DNA from: Nocardioides sp. URHA0020 | Lineage (GTDB): Bacteria; Actinomycetota; Actinomycetes; Propionibacteriales; Nocardioidaceae | Direction of reading: 5' to 3' | Assembly (NCBI RefSeq): GCF_000620705.1 | Contig: NZ_KK211166.1 | Location: 208,084-272,083 of the forward strand | Length of the DNA stretch: 64,000 nt | Part shown: piece by piece, positions 21,300 to 30,856 of the stretch | Layout: the number at the start of each line of letters is the position of its first letter | Position numbering within the stretch: position 1 is the first letter of the stretch | Notes under the pieces: model-generated | Database searches by the model: none | What the model was told of the DNA's origin: nothing | Seen by the model: only the letters and a program-made list of their open reading frames with translations | Position numbers and translations under genes: made by a program

Positions 21300-22793
21300 G
21301 TGCGGGGCGGGGAGACGGTGCGTGGGTTCGCCCAGCGCCACACGGTCGCGATCGCGGTCGCCGTGACCGTGCTCGCCCGACTGCCCGCGCTCACCCGACC
21401 GGTGCGTGCCGACGAGGCGGGGTTCCTCCTGGTGGCGCACGCGTGGGACCCGCGGCCCGACAGCCTCTTCGGGCCCTACTGGGTGGACCGGCCGCCCCCG
21501 CTGATCGCCGTCTTCAGCGCCGTCGACGCGCTCGGCGGCGTGACCACGCTGCGTCTCCTGGGCGCCGTCGTCGCCGGACTGGCGGTCCTGCTGGCCGCCG
21601 CCGTCGCCGGCACCGTCAGCGGACCGCGGGCGACGGTGTGGACCGCGGTGCTGGTCTCGGCCCTGCTCTCGAACCCGATGATCGACGTCGTCGCGGTGAA
21701 GGGCGAGCTGCTCGCGCTGCCGCTGGTGCTCGGGAGCATCCTGCTGACCCTGCTCGCCGTACGACGCCGGGCCTGGCCGCTCGCGTTCGCCGCCGGGGCG
21801 GCGGCCGCCCTGGCGGTGGGGCTGAAGCAGAACCTCGCGACCGGGCTGGTCTTCGCGGGCGTGCTCCTGCTGGTGACCTGGCGGACCGGGCGGCTGCCCG
21901 GTCGCTCGGTGGCCGCCCTCGCTGTCGCCGGAGCGGCCGGTGCGGCCGTGCCCGTGCTCGCGACGGTCGCCTGGGCCGAGGCCGCCGGGGTCCGGCTCTC
22001 GACGCTGTGGGACACCGTCTACGGCTTCCGGGCCGACGCCGCGCGGGTGATCGCCGCCGGGACGTCCGACGCCCCGGAGCGACGGGCGTGGATCCTGCTG
22101 GCGATCGCACTGGCCACCGGGCTGCTCCTGGTGCTGGCCGGACCGTTCGCCCGGCTGCGCGAGCTGTGGCACGACGACCCGCCGGTCCTGGCGGCGACCG
22201 TCGCCGTGGTGGCGGTCGACGTGGCCTCGCTCCTGGCGGGGGGCAGCTTCTGGCAGGACTACCTGCTCGCGCTGGTCCCTGGCGCCGCCCTGAGCGCCGC
22301 ACTGCTCGCCGGACGCGAGGACCGCTCGGGACGGACCATGCGCGGCCTCGTCGTCGCCGCGACGATCTCGGCGGTGGCCGCGATGGCCTGCTGGCTGGTG
22401 TGGAACGCCACCGGCCACCAGGAGTTCAACGAGGTCCGCACCGGTGAGGCGGTCGCCCGGTCGGCCGAGCCCGGCGACACGCTCGTGGTCTTCGGCGGGC
22501 GCGCCGACCTCCAGCGGGTCAGCGGCCTCGGCTCGCCGTACCCCTATCTCTGGAGCTTGCCGATGCGCACCCGGGACCCCGAGTACGCCGACCTCACCGC
22601 GCTGCTGTCGGGCCCCCGGGCCCCGACCTGGCTGGTCGAGTGGGTCGACCTCGACGCGTGGGCCGACGCCGGCGTGCCGGAGCTGCGCGCGGCGATCGAC
22701 GAGCGCTACGTGCGGGCGGGCACCACCTGCGACGACCACCCGGTCTACCTGCTCCGCGGTGTCGACAGGCCGCCGGTCGCCCCGGATTGCTGA
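21300..22793 (+). CDS. Multi-pass membrane protein, GT-C glycosyltransferase-like
   Basis: A 497-residue integral membrane protein with about ten hydrophobic segments. The first loop has the acidic motif VRADEAGFLLVAHAW followed by DRPPPLIA, the pattern seen in GT39/ArnT-like GT-C glycosyltransferases that use polyprenyl-phosphate sugars. The C-terminal 120 residues are soluble and probably extracytoplasmic. It would transfer a sugar on the outer face of the membrane, but acceptor and donor are unknown. The GTG start is the first in-frame start after a GCAACC-type promoter candidate at 21241. The SigE-family module 2 follows 40 bases downstream. Confidence 0.75.
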   Translation: MRGGETVRGFAQRHTVAIAVAVTVLARLPALTRPVRADEAGFLLVAHAWDPRPDSLFGPYWVDRPPPLIAVFSAVDALGGVTTLRLLGAVVAGLAVLLAAAVAGTVSGPRATVWTAVLVSALLSNPMIDVVAVKGELLALPLVLGSILLTLLAVRRRAWPLAFAAGAAAALAVGLKQNLATGLVFAGVLLLVTWRTGRLPGRSVAALAVAGAAGAAVPVLATVAWAEAAGVRLSTLWDTVYGFRADAARVIAAGTSDAPERRAWILLAIALATGLLLVLAGPFARLRELWHDDPPVLAATVAVVAVDVASLLAGGSFWQDYLLALVPGAALSAALLAGREDRSGRTMRGLVVAATISAVAAMACWLVWNATGHQEFNEVRTGEAVARSAEPGDTLVVFGGRADLQRVSGLGSPYPYLWSLPMRTRDPEYADLTALLSGPRAPTWLVEWVDLDAWADAGVPELRAAIDERYVRAGTTCDDHPVYLLRGVDRPPVAPDC

Positions 22794-22799
22794 TCCCGT

Positions 22800-22833
22800 G
22801 CAACCGATCGTCGGCTCACCTCGTTGTGGGGGC
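22800..22833 (+). promoter_or_regulatory. Candidate ECF promoter of sigma module 2 (leaderless)
   Basis: GCAACC (22800-22805), a 16-base spacer and CGTTGT (22822-22827) place the predicted transcription start at the ATG at 22834. No ribosome binding site is visible apart from a G-run touching the start codon. The sequence matches the promoter candidate of module 1 (16966-17001). Confidence 0.5.
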
Positions 22834-23373
22834 ATGGATCGAAGCAGCCGGGACGCGGACTTCTCGGAGTTCGCGGCGGCCGCGCACAGCCGGCTGCGCA
22901 GCACGGCGTACCTGCTCTGCGGTGACTGGGAGCGCGCGTCGGACCACGTGCAGGAGGGCCTGATCCGGGTGTACGTCGCCTGGCCGCGCCTGGTCCGGCG
23001 CGGCGGCGAGCTGGCCTACGCCCGCAAGGCGGTCGTCAGCGCGTTCCTCGACGCCAGCCGCAAGCGCTCCAGCACCGAGCGGCCCAGCGAGGTCGACAGC
23101 GAGCGGCCGTCCGGCGAGGACGTCGCGGCCCAGGTCTCGGACCGGGCGGTCCTGATGGCGGCGCTCGCCCGGCTGCCCGAGCGGCAGCGCGCGTGCGTGG
23201 TGCTCCGGTACTTCGAGGACCTCGACGTCCGCGACACGGCGGTCGCGCTGCGCTGCAGCGAGGGCACCGTGAAGAGCCAGACGTCCCGGGCGCTCGCGTC
23301 GCTGCGGTCCATGTTCGAGAGCGCGTCCCGAGACGAGCTCGCCGTGATCGGAGAGGGGAGCCTGCCGTGGTGA
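22834..23373 (+). CDS. SigE-family ECF RNA polymerase sigma factor (module 2)
   Basis: A 179-residue sigma factor with region 2 (STAYLLCGDWERASDHVQEGLIRVYVAWP) and region 4 (LPERQRACVVLRYFEDLDVRDTAVALRCSEGTVKSQTSRAL). It is a paralogue of the sigma factor of module 1 (17002-17562) and shares its gene order and promoter pattern. Region 2 is less canonical (ERASDHVQEG against ALAEDLLQTA), so promoter preference may differ. Its stop overlaps the start of the membrane beta-propeller-like gene (GTGA). Confidence 0.88.
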   Translation: MDRSSRDADFSEFAAAAHSRLRSTAYLLCGDWERASDHVQEGLIRVYVAWPRLVRRGGELAYARKAVVSAFLDASRKRSSTERPSEVDSERPSGEDVAAQVSDRAVLMAALARLPERQRACVVLRYFEDLDVRDTAVALRCSEGTVKSQTSRALASLRSMFESASRDELAVIGEGSLPW

Positions 23374-24695
23374 ACGACCTCAAGCAGCTGCTGCGCGACA
23401 ACGTCTCGTCGCCGCCGGGCGACGGCATCGACCTCGGCGAGGTCCTGGCGTCGGGGCGGCGGCGCGTACGCCGGCGGCGGGGCGTCGTGGGGCTGGGTGC
23501 CGTCGTGGCCGCAGCGACCGTGGCCGTCGTCGCGGTCGGCCTCCCGGGGCTCGGCTCGGACCGGGCCGGTCCCGCAGCGCAGCGGCCGCGCCCCGACGCC
23601 CCGACGATCCGGCTCTCCGACGCCCAGCGGGCGAGCGTGGGCCGCGACTACGAGGTGCTGGCGACGTACACGAACCGGGATCTGGACGCGGCCAACGGTC
23701 AGTACTTCGACGGCGTCACCGACGACGGGCTGATCCTCTTCCAGGACGGCCCCCGTGACGGCACCCGCTTGCGCACGCGGCTGGCCCTGATGGACCCGGC
23801 CACCGGGACCAAGGACTGGCTGCCCGATGCCGGCCTCGGACAGGACAACATCCGGCCGGTGCAGCTCGGCAGGCACCGGATCGTGCTGCTCAGCGACAAC
23901 GGCACCGCCGAGCACTGGACGGCGTACACCTTCGACCGCGAGACCCGGAGCTGGAGCACCACCGACTGGCCGGGCCTGCCGCGGACCGTCGAGCTCGACG
24001 GCGCCCAGCTCGGCCCCGACGGCCGGCTCTACGTCCGGTCGCTCGTCCGAGCGGGCGAGATCCCCGACGGTGGCTGGCCGAAGCAGGAGGACGGCGACGC
24101 GGAGGACGCCGACGCCCAGGGCGACGGCTACCACCTGTGGTCGGTGTCCCTGAGCGACGGGTCGGACGTGCGCGACGAGCAGCTGAGCGTCGGCGCGATC
24201 GCCTTCACCGACGACGCGATGCTCTGGACCGACCGGGCGGACGGCGACGCCGGCCGCGTCCACGTCCGCGACCTGGCCACCGGGACGGAGCACTCCTTCG
24301 ACCCCCACCTGGGCGCGCGCTGCAACGTGCTGGGCTTCACGGCGAGCGGCGACCGGATCGTCATGAGCGAGTACTGCGGCACCTACGGCAAGGTCCGGGA
24401 CGACCGGTTGCAGATCCTGACGACCAGCGGCGACCAGGTCGTGACCATCCAGGACGACGGCGTCGCCGGCGGTGTGGGCGCGGACAGCGACGTGGTCGTC
24501 GCGGACGGCTACCGGCAGGGCGACGACAGCGGCACCTACCTCTACGACCTGCGGACGAACCGCTTGCTGCACATCGCGCACCGGATGTCGCACTGGAGCG
24601 TCGGCGGCCCGACACGCCGCAACGAGTTCTTCTGGCACACGCCGGTGAACGGCGGCCGGGGCGCCACGTGGTGGCTCGGCAAGCTGCTGGACTGA
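23370..24695 (+). CDS. Single-pass membrane protein, propeller-like, coupled to sigma module 2
   Basis: A 441-residue protein with a cytoplasmic N-terminus of about 35 residues ending in RRRVRRRR, one membrane helix (about 38-58) and a large extracytoplasmic domain. The latter has repeated strand-turn units such as GQYFDGVTDDGLILF, LALMDPATGTKDW and GAIAFTDDAMLWT that suggest a beta-propeller. The second of two adjacent GTG codons was chosen because it forms the GTGA overlap with the sigma stop. The layout copies the partner of module 1, although the outer domains do not look alike. A sensor or anti-sigma role is inferred from context only. Confidence 0.7.
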   Translation: MNDLKQLLRDNVSSPPGDGIDLGEVLASGRRRVRRRRGVVGLGAVVAAATVAVVAVGLPGLGSDRAGPAAQRPRPDAPTIRLSDAQRASVGRDYEVLATYTNRDLDAANGQYFDGVTDDGLILFQDGPRDGTRLRTRLALMDPATGTKDWLPDAGLGQDNIRPVQLGRHRIVLLSDNGTAEHWTAYTFDRETRSWSTTDWPGLPRTVELDGAQLGPDGRLYVRSLVRAGEIPDGGWPKQEDGDAEDADAQGDGYHLWSVSLSDGSDVRDEQLSVGAIAFTDDAMLWTDRADGDAGRVHVRDLATGTEHSFDPHLGARCNVLGFTASGDRIVMSEYCGTYGKVRDDRLQILTTSGDQVVTIQDDGVAGGVGADSDVVVADGYRQGDDSGTYLYDLRTNRLLHIAHRMSHWSVGGPTRRNEFFWHTPVNGGRGATWWLGKLLD

Positions 24696-24705
24696 GCCCG
24701 GAAAT

Positions 24706-24748
24706 GCCGAGTCGGCGCCAGTTTCGTGGAAACTGGCGCCGACTCGGC
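24706..24748. terminator. Strong hairpin between convergent genes
   Basis: A perfect 20-bp stem (GCCGAGTCGGCGCCAGTTTC and its complement) with a GTG loop lies between the propeller-like gene (stop 24695) and groEL (stop 24763). It can terminate both. Its AGTTTC...GAAACT core recurs in the palindrome at 30749-30776, so it may also be a dispersed repeat. Confidence 0.85.
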
Positions 24749-24762
24749 GTTGAAGCGGTGAC

Positions 24763-26397
<1,635 letters not shown>

Positions 26398-26466
26398 CTA
26401 GAACGAGTTCGGGTCGTGAGCCCCACCGGGCGCGTCAGCGCTCGCTGGGACTCACGACCCGGGAAA

Positions 26467-26760
26467 TCAGGAAACGATCGCGAGGACGTCGCGCGCCGAG
26501 AGGATGAGGTACTCCTCGCCGGCGTACTTGACCTCGGTGCCGCCGTACTTGCTGTAGATGACCTTGTCGCCGACGTTGACGTCGAGCGGGACGCGGTTGC
26601 CGTTGTCGTCGATGCGACCGGGACCGACGCTCAGGACCTCGCCCTCCTGGGGCTTCTCCTTGGCGGTGTCCGGGATGACCAGGCCGGAAGCCGTGGTCTG
26701 CTCGGCCTCCAGGGCCTTGACGACGATCCGGTCCTCGAGAGGCTTGATGTTGACCGACAC
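26467..26760 (-). CDS. groS: Co-chaperonin GroES
   Basis: A 97-residue 10-kDa co-chaperonin that caps GroEL. It has the mobile loop ([23 protein letters not shown]) and the C-terminal segment [26 protein letters not shown]. The GTG start is supported by a GTGGAGG ribosome binding site and by the normal start [14 protein letters not shown]; an upstream ATG giving 112 residues is rejected. Transcription is probably controlled by HrcA through two CIRCE elements at 26861-26922. Confidence 0.97.
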   Translation of the reverse strand: MSVNIKPLEDRIVVKALEAEQTTASGLVIPDTAKEKPQEGEVLSVGPGRIDDNGNRVPLDVNVGDKVIYSKYGGTEVKYAGEEYLILSARDVLAIVS

Positions 26761-26860
26761 GATGTCGACCTCCACTTTCTGGCACTTCGATGGTGGGTGA
26801 TGCACGTCTGGCGCCTGCGCTGGAGGTACGCCGTCGCGGGGGTCGTACCGGACGCAGGCG

Positions 26861-26887
26861 CTGGCACACTCGCGGGGAGAGTGCCAG
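26861..26887. promoter_or_regulatory. CIRCE operator 1 (HrcA)
   Basis: CTGGCACAC-N9-GAGTGCCAG is a 9-9-9 inverted repeat with one mismatch between arms. It fits the actinobacterial variant of CIRCE and lies 101 bases upstream of groES. Confidence 0.8.
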
Positions 26888-26895
26888 ATCTGAAA

Positions 26896-26922
26896 CTAGC
26901 ACTCTGCCCGACGGAGTGCCAG
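26896..26922. promoter_or_regulatory. CIRCE operator 2 (HrcA)
   Basis: CTAGCACTC-N9-GAGTGCCAG is a second 9-9-9 CIRCE, only 8 bases from the first. It lies 29 bases before the divergent methyltransferase gene (GTG 26951), whose promoter could also be affected. Confidence 0.85.
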
Positions 26923-26950
26923 AGGGCCCCCGCCCTGACAGGATCGGGCC

Positions 26951-28135
26951 GTGGACCTCGATGCCTTCCGGTGGCTGCTGACCGACGACGGGCAGCGGCT
27001 CCTGGCCGCGGCCGGCGAGGAGCTGCGGAGCGCGGGCGACGACTCGCTGGCGGTCCAGACCCGGCTGCGGCGTACGGCGGACCCGACCCACGTCGCGACC
27101 GCGCTGACCCAGGCCACCCTGCGGGTCCGGGCGCGCGCGAAGTTCGCCGACCTCGCCGACCGGATGTACTTCACCTCCGAGGGGCTCGAGCAGGCCACCC
27201 GCCTGCGGGTCGCCGAGCACCGGGCGGCGCGCCTGGTCGCGTCGTCGGCGCACACCCTGATCGACCTCGGCTGCGGCATCGGCGGCGACCTGGTCGCCGC
27301 CTCGCGCGCCGGCCTGACCTGCGCCGGCGTCGACCTGGACCCCGTGCGGGTCGAGGTGGCCCGCGCCAACATCGACGCCCTCGGGCTGGCGGGGGCGGTC
27401 GAGGTCGCGGACGCGACCACGATCGACCCGTCGCCCTTCGACGTGGCCTTCGCCGACCCGGCCCGGCGCAGCGCCCGCGGCCGCAGCTTCGACGTCGACG
27501 ACTGGACGCCGCCGTGGTCGTTCGTCGAGCGGCTGCTGACCGGCGACGCGTGCGTGAAGGTCGCGCCCGGGATCCCGCACGGCCTGGTCCCCCGGACCGT
27601 CGAGGCGGAGTGGGTCAGCGACCACGGCGAGGTCAAGGAGGCCGCCCTGTGGTCCGGCCGGCTCGCCACCACGGTGCGGCGCGCGACGGTGATCGCCGAG
27701 ACCGGCCTGGCGACGCTGACCGACGAGGACGCTCCCCCACTCGGGACGGGTGGGGTCGAGGTGCGACCGGTCGGCGAGTACCTCTACGAGCCCGACGGCG
27801 CCGTGATCCGGGCGGGCCTGGTCACGGCGGTCGCCGCCGGGGTCGGCGGCGGGCTCGTGGACGAGCACATCGCCTACGTGACCTCCGACGAGTCCTTCCG
27901 TACGCCGTTCGCGCGCGGCTACCGGGTCCTCGAGGAGCTCCCCTACCGGGAGAAGCAGCTCCGCGCGGCCCTGCGCGAGCGCAACGTCGGCCGGCTCACG
28001 ATCAAGAAGCGCGGCGTCGACGTCGTGCCGGAGGAGCTGCGCAAGCGACTGACGCTGCGCGGTGCCGAGGAGGCGACGATCGTGCTGACCCGGGTGGCCG
28101 GGTCGGGCGTGGCACTGCTGGTGCAGCCCTTCTGA
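26951..28135 (+). CDS. SAM-dependent methyltransferase with THUMP-like domain
   Basis: A 394-residue protein. An N-terminal helical region of about 90 residues precedes a class I methyltransferase domain with motif I LIDLGCGIGGD (about 98-108) and motif IV-like DVAFADPARRSARG. The C-terminal 90 residues form the THUMP-like domain (VGRLTIKKRGVDVVPEELRKRL), which suggests an RNA substrate. This architecture is common in actinobacteria but has no assigned target. The GTG start is the first in frame after the CIRCE elements, and a short or absent leader is likely. A strong terminator follows. Confidence 0.82.
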   Translation: MDLDAFRWLLTDDGQRLLAAAGEELRSAGDDSLAVQTRLRRTADPTHVATALTQATLRVRARAKFADLADRMYFTSEGLEQATRLRVAEHRAARLVASSAHTLIDLGCGIGGDLVAASRAGLTCAGVDLDPVRVEVARANIDALGLAGAVEVADATTIDPSPFDVAFADPARRSARGRSFDVDDWTPPWSFVERLLTGDACVKVAPGIPHGLVPRTVEAEWVSDHGEVKEAALWSGRLATTVRRATVIAETGLATLTDEDAPPLGTGGVEVRPVGEYLYEPDGAVIRAGLVTAVAAGVGGGLVDEHIAYVTSDESFRTPFARGYRVLEELPYREKQLRAALRERNVGRLTIKKRGVDVVPEELRKRLTLRGAEEATIVLTRVAGSGVALLVQPF

Positions 28136-28146
28136 CCCGGACGTGC

Positions 28147-28182
28147 GACCGCGCCGGACGGCGTGAGCCGTCCGGCGCGGTC
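28147..28182. terminator. Terminator hairpin between convergent genes
   Basis: A perfect 16-bp stem (GACCGCGCCGGACGGC and its complement) with a GTGA loop lies 11 bases after the methyltransferase and 8 bases after the convergent membrane protein gene, and can serve both. Confidence 0.85.
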
Positions 28183-28190
28183 GTGGTCGG

Positions 28191-28790
28191 TCAGGCGGTG
28201 GCGGGCACCGGCGTCGGTGCTCCCGCGACCACCTCGGTGTCCCGGGTGCGGCGAGCGTGCCAGATGCCGAGGGCGAAGAGCGCCAGCAGGATCGCGGCAC
28301 CCGCGAAGGAGAAGATCGCGGCGATGCCGGCGATCGTCCCGATGGTCGCGAACGCGTAGCCGTACAGGAGCAGGCCGCGCAGCGTGTTGCCCATGAAGAG
28401 CGTCTGCCGGAGACCAGCGAGCTCCTGACCCTCGGGCGAGGCCTTCTGCTCGTCGGTCATCGAGACGTACTCACCACTGACCTCGCTGTAGGTCTTGCCG
28501 GACGATGCCTCGTTCATGTGCACGAGGATGTAGTGGTCGGCGTAGGCCTTCGCCTCCGGTCCGGTGTCCATCGGGCTGCCGGCGTAGGGCTCGAGCGCCT
28601 TGGCATCGGCCTCGGGCAGCGAGCTCAGCGCGTCGCCCTCCGGCATCGTGATGCCCTGCATGGTCAGCTGGTCGTGGACCTGGTCACCGATGAACGTGTT
28701 CGCCCAGGTGAGCAGGATGCCGGCGACGACGAGCACGGCTGCCAGCGCGAGACCCGTCCACGAGATGAGCTTGTCGAGTACCGAGCGCAT
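28191..28790 (-). CDS. Two- to three-helix membrane protein, unknown
   Basis: A 199-residue membrane protein. One helix lies near the N-terminus (about 13-33), followed by a hydrophilic extracytoplasmic loop of about 110 residues and two helices at about 138-156 and 158-176. The loop has a repeated MPEGD..LPEAD theme and no cysteines. The family is not recognised; similar actinobacterial proteins sometimes carry misleading names transferred from unrelated enzymes. The ATG start has a GGGAGG ribosome binding site 5 bases upstream. No operon partner is evident. Confidence 0.72.
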   Translation of the reverse strand: MRSVLDKLISWTGLALAAVLVVAGILLTWANTFIGDQVHDQLTMQGITMPEGDALSSLPEADAKALEPYAGSPMDTGPEAKAYADHYILVHMNEASSGKTYSEVSGEYVSMTDEQKASPEGQELAGLRQTLFMGNTLRGLLLYGYAFATIGTIAGIAAIFSFAGAAILLALFALGIWHARRTRDTEVVAGAPTPVPATA

Positions 28791-28909
28791 GAGGCGCCTC
28801 CCTCTTCCGGCGGGGATTCTCTGATGGTCCTCGCTTCACCTCTGACGTTAGGGAGACGCTCGGGTGGCGATCAGGGCCGGAAGCAGCCACTGCGTGGGAC
28901 GAAGGTCCC

Positions 28910-29542
28910 TCAGCCCAGGGCGACGCGCTCCGCACCGATGGTCGTGTCGTCGCCGTGGCCGGTGTGCACGACGGTGTCGTCGGGCAGCGCGAAGAGGCGG
29001 GTGCGGATCGAGTCCTTGATCAGGTCGCTGTCGGAGTACGAGCGGCCGGTCGCACCCGGGCCTCCGTTGAAGAGGGTGTCGCCGGTGAAGACGCACCCCA
29101 GGTCCGGCGCGTAGAGGCAGACCGCACCCGGGGCGTGGCCGGGGGTGTGCAGGACCTGCAGCGTCGTACCGCCCACGTCGATCGTCACCCCGTCGGCGAG
29201 GTCGAGGTCCCAGAGGTAGTCGGTGTGCGTGAGCTCCCACAGCACCTTGTCGTCGGGGTGCAGCATGATCGGCGCACCCTGCCCGCCGTTGACCGTCTCC
29301 CGCAGCTCGGGGGCGACCCGGACGTGGTCGTCGTGGGCGTGGGTGCACACGATCGCCTTCACCCTGCGGTCCCCCACGACGGCCAGGATGTCGGCCACGC
29401 TGTGCGGGGCGTCGATGACGACGCACTCGCTGTCGTCGCCGACCACCCAGATGTTGTTGTCGACGTCGAAGGTCTCCCCGTCGAGGCTGAACGTGCCGGA
29501 CGAGACCGCGTGGTCGACGCGCGCTTCCCCGGAGGCGGCCAT
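28910..29542 (-). CDS. MBL-fold metallo-hydrolase (probable formylmycothiol hydrolase)
   Basis: A 210-residue metallo-beta-lactamase-fold hydrolase of the glyoxalase II type. The metal motif CTHAHDDH (HxHxDH), a later His in HTPGHAPG, the FTGDTLF Asp and a terminal VHTGHG His are all present. Its start overlaps the mscR stop by one base (TGATG), so the two genes are coupled. MscR oxidises S-hydroxymethylmycothiol to a formyl thioester, and this hydrolase is the natural candidate to release formate and mycothiol. That role is inferred from context. Confidence 0.86.
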   Translation of the reverse strand: MAASGEARVDHAVSSGTFSLDGETFDVDNNIWVVGDDSECVVIDAPHSVADILAVVGDRRVKAIVCTHAHDDHVRVAPELRETVNGGQGAPIMLHPDDKVLWELTHTDYLWDLDLADGVTIDVGGTTLQVLHTPGHAPGAVCLYAPDLGCVFTGDTLFNGGPGATGRSYSDSDLIKDSIRTRLFALPDDTVVHTGHGDDTTIGAERVALG

Positions 29543-30654
29543 CAGAGGATCACGACCGAGCGCAGCACGTCGCCGTCGTGCATCTTGTCGAACGCGGCCT
29601 CGATGTCGTCGATCCCGATCTCCTCGGTCACGAACGCGTCCAGGTCGAGCCGGCCCTGCTGGTAGAGGTCGACCAGCATCGGGAAGTCACGGTCGGGCAG
29701 GCAGTCGCCGTACCAGCTGGACTTCAGCGACCCGCCGCGCCCGAAGACGTCGATCAGCGGGAGGTCGGGCACCTTCATGTCCGGCGTGGGTACGCCGACG
29801 AGCACGACCGTGCCGGCGAGGTCGCGGGCGTAGAAGGCCTGCTTCCAGGTCTCGGGACGTCCAACCGCCTCGATCACCACGTCGGCGCCGTCGGCACCGT
29901 CGTAGGTCTCGGCACAGATCCGCTTGATCTCCTCGATCGCGTCGACCTGCGAGGAGTCGACCGTGTGGGTCGCACCGAGCCGCTTGGCCGCCTCGAGCTT
30001 CTTGGCCGAGATGTCCACGGCGATGATCGGCGACGCACCTGCGAGGGCCGAGCCGGCGATGGCCGCGACGCCGACCCCACCGCAGCCGATGACGGCGACG
30101 GACCTGCCACGAGTGACACCGCCGGTGTTGATCGCGGCGCCGATGCCGGCCATCACGCCACAGCCGAGCAGACCGACCGCGGCCGCCCGCGCCGACGGGT
30201 CGACCTTGGTGCACTGGCCGGCCGCGACCAGTGTCTTCTCCGCGAAGGCTCCGATGCCGAGGGCCGGCGACAGCTCGGTGCCGGCATCCGGTCCGTCAGC
30301 GAGCGTCATCTTCTGGGTCGCGTTGTGGGTGTTGAAGCAGTACTGCAGGTCGCCGCGCTTGCACGCGCGACACTCACCGCACACGGCGCGCCAGTTGAGG
30401 ATCACGAAGTCGCCGGGAGCGATGCCCGTGACGTCGGGCCCGACGGCCTCCACCACGCCCGCGGCCTCGTGGCCGAGCAGGAAGGGGAAGTCGTCGTTGA
30501 TCCCGCCCTCGCGGTAGTGCAGGTCGGTGTGGCAGACGCCGCAGGCCTGGACCTGCACCAGCGCCTCGCCCGGACCCGGGTCCGGCACGTTGATCGTGAC
30601 GAGCTCGACCGGCTGACCCTTGGCGCGCGCGATGACGGCCTTCACCTGTTGCAT
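29542..30654 (-). CDS. mscR: S-(hydroxymethyl)mycothiol dehydrogenase
   Basis: A 370-residue zinc-dependent alcohol dehydrogenase of class III type that oxidises the adduct of formaldehyde and mycothiol; it also acts as a nitrosomycothiol reductase in mycobacteria. Catalytic zinc ligands lie in [14 protein letters not shown] and LLGHEAAG. The structural zinc cysteines lie in [15 protein letters not shown], and the Rossmann motif in [14 protein letters not shown]. The start was placed at [13 protein letters not shown], which matches family N-termini; an ATG seven codons upstream is less likely. It is co-transcribed with the metallo-hydrolase. Confidence 0.94.
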   Translation of the reverse strand: MQQVKAVIARAKGQPVELVTINVPDPGPGEALVQVQACGVCHTDLHYREGGINDDFPFLLGHEAAGVVEAVGPDVTGIAPGDFVILNWRAVCGECRACKRGDLQYCFNTHNATQKMTLADGPDAGTELSPALGIGAFAEKTLVAAGQCTKVDPSARAAAVGLLGCGVMAGIGAAINTGGVTRGRSVAVIGCGGVGVAAIAGSALAGASPIIAVDISAKKLEAAKRLGATHTVDSSQVDAIEEIKRICAETYDGADGADVVIEAVGRPETWKQAFYARDLAGTVVLVGVPTPDMKVPDLPLIDVFGRGGSLKSSWYGDCLPDRDFPMLVDLYQQGRLDLDAFVTEEIGIDDIEAAFDKMHDGDVLRSVVIL

Positions 30655-30748
30655 GCAGCCAGCCAACCGCATCACGCAAGAATTGCAACCATCGGGCAGG
30701 GCTGGGGTCTGGAGGTGGTGTCGGTGATGCAGACGCGGTGATCGGGGC

Positions 30749-30776
30749 GAGTTTCATCGGCCGGCCGATGAAACTC
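30749..30776. promoter_or_regulatory. Perfect 28-bp palindrome in the mscR-mmpL intergenic region
   Basis: A 14-base arm (GAGTTTCATCGGCC) is followed immediately by its exact complement. It lies 94 bases before mscR and 80 bases before the mmpL GTG, which diverge. It could be an operator for either promoter, a cruciform-forming site or a member of a dispersed repeat; no loop separates the arms. Confidence 0.5.
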
Positions 30777-30856
30777 CCGCAGCCCTCGAGCAGATGACGG
30801 CTTTGTAGCCGAAAGTCGGAAGCATCCGGACACCGATCGTCGGTACGTTCCTGAGC

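Noticed and set aside
26398..26411. TAGAACGAGTTCGG upstream of groEL as another KstR box
   Set aside because: The last position must be A in TnnAACnnGTTnnA and the right arm is not symmetrical; groEL is already explained by CIRCE.
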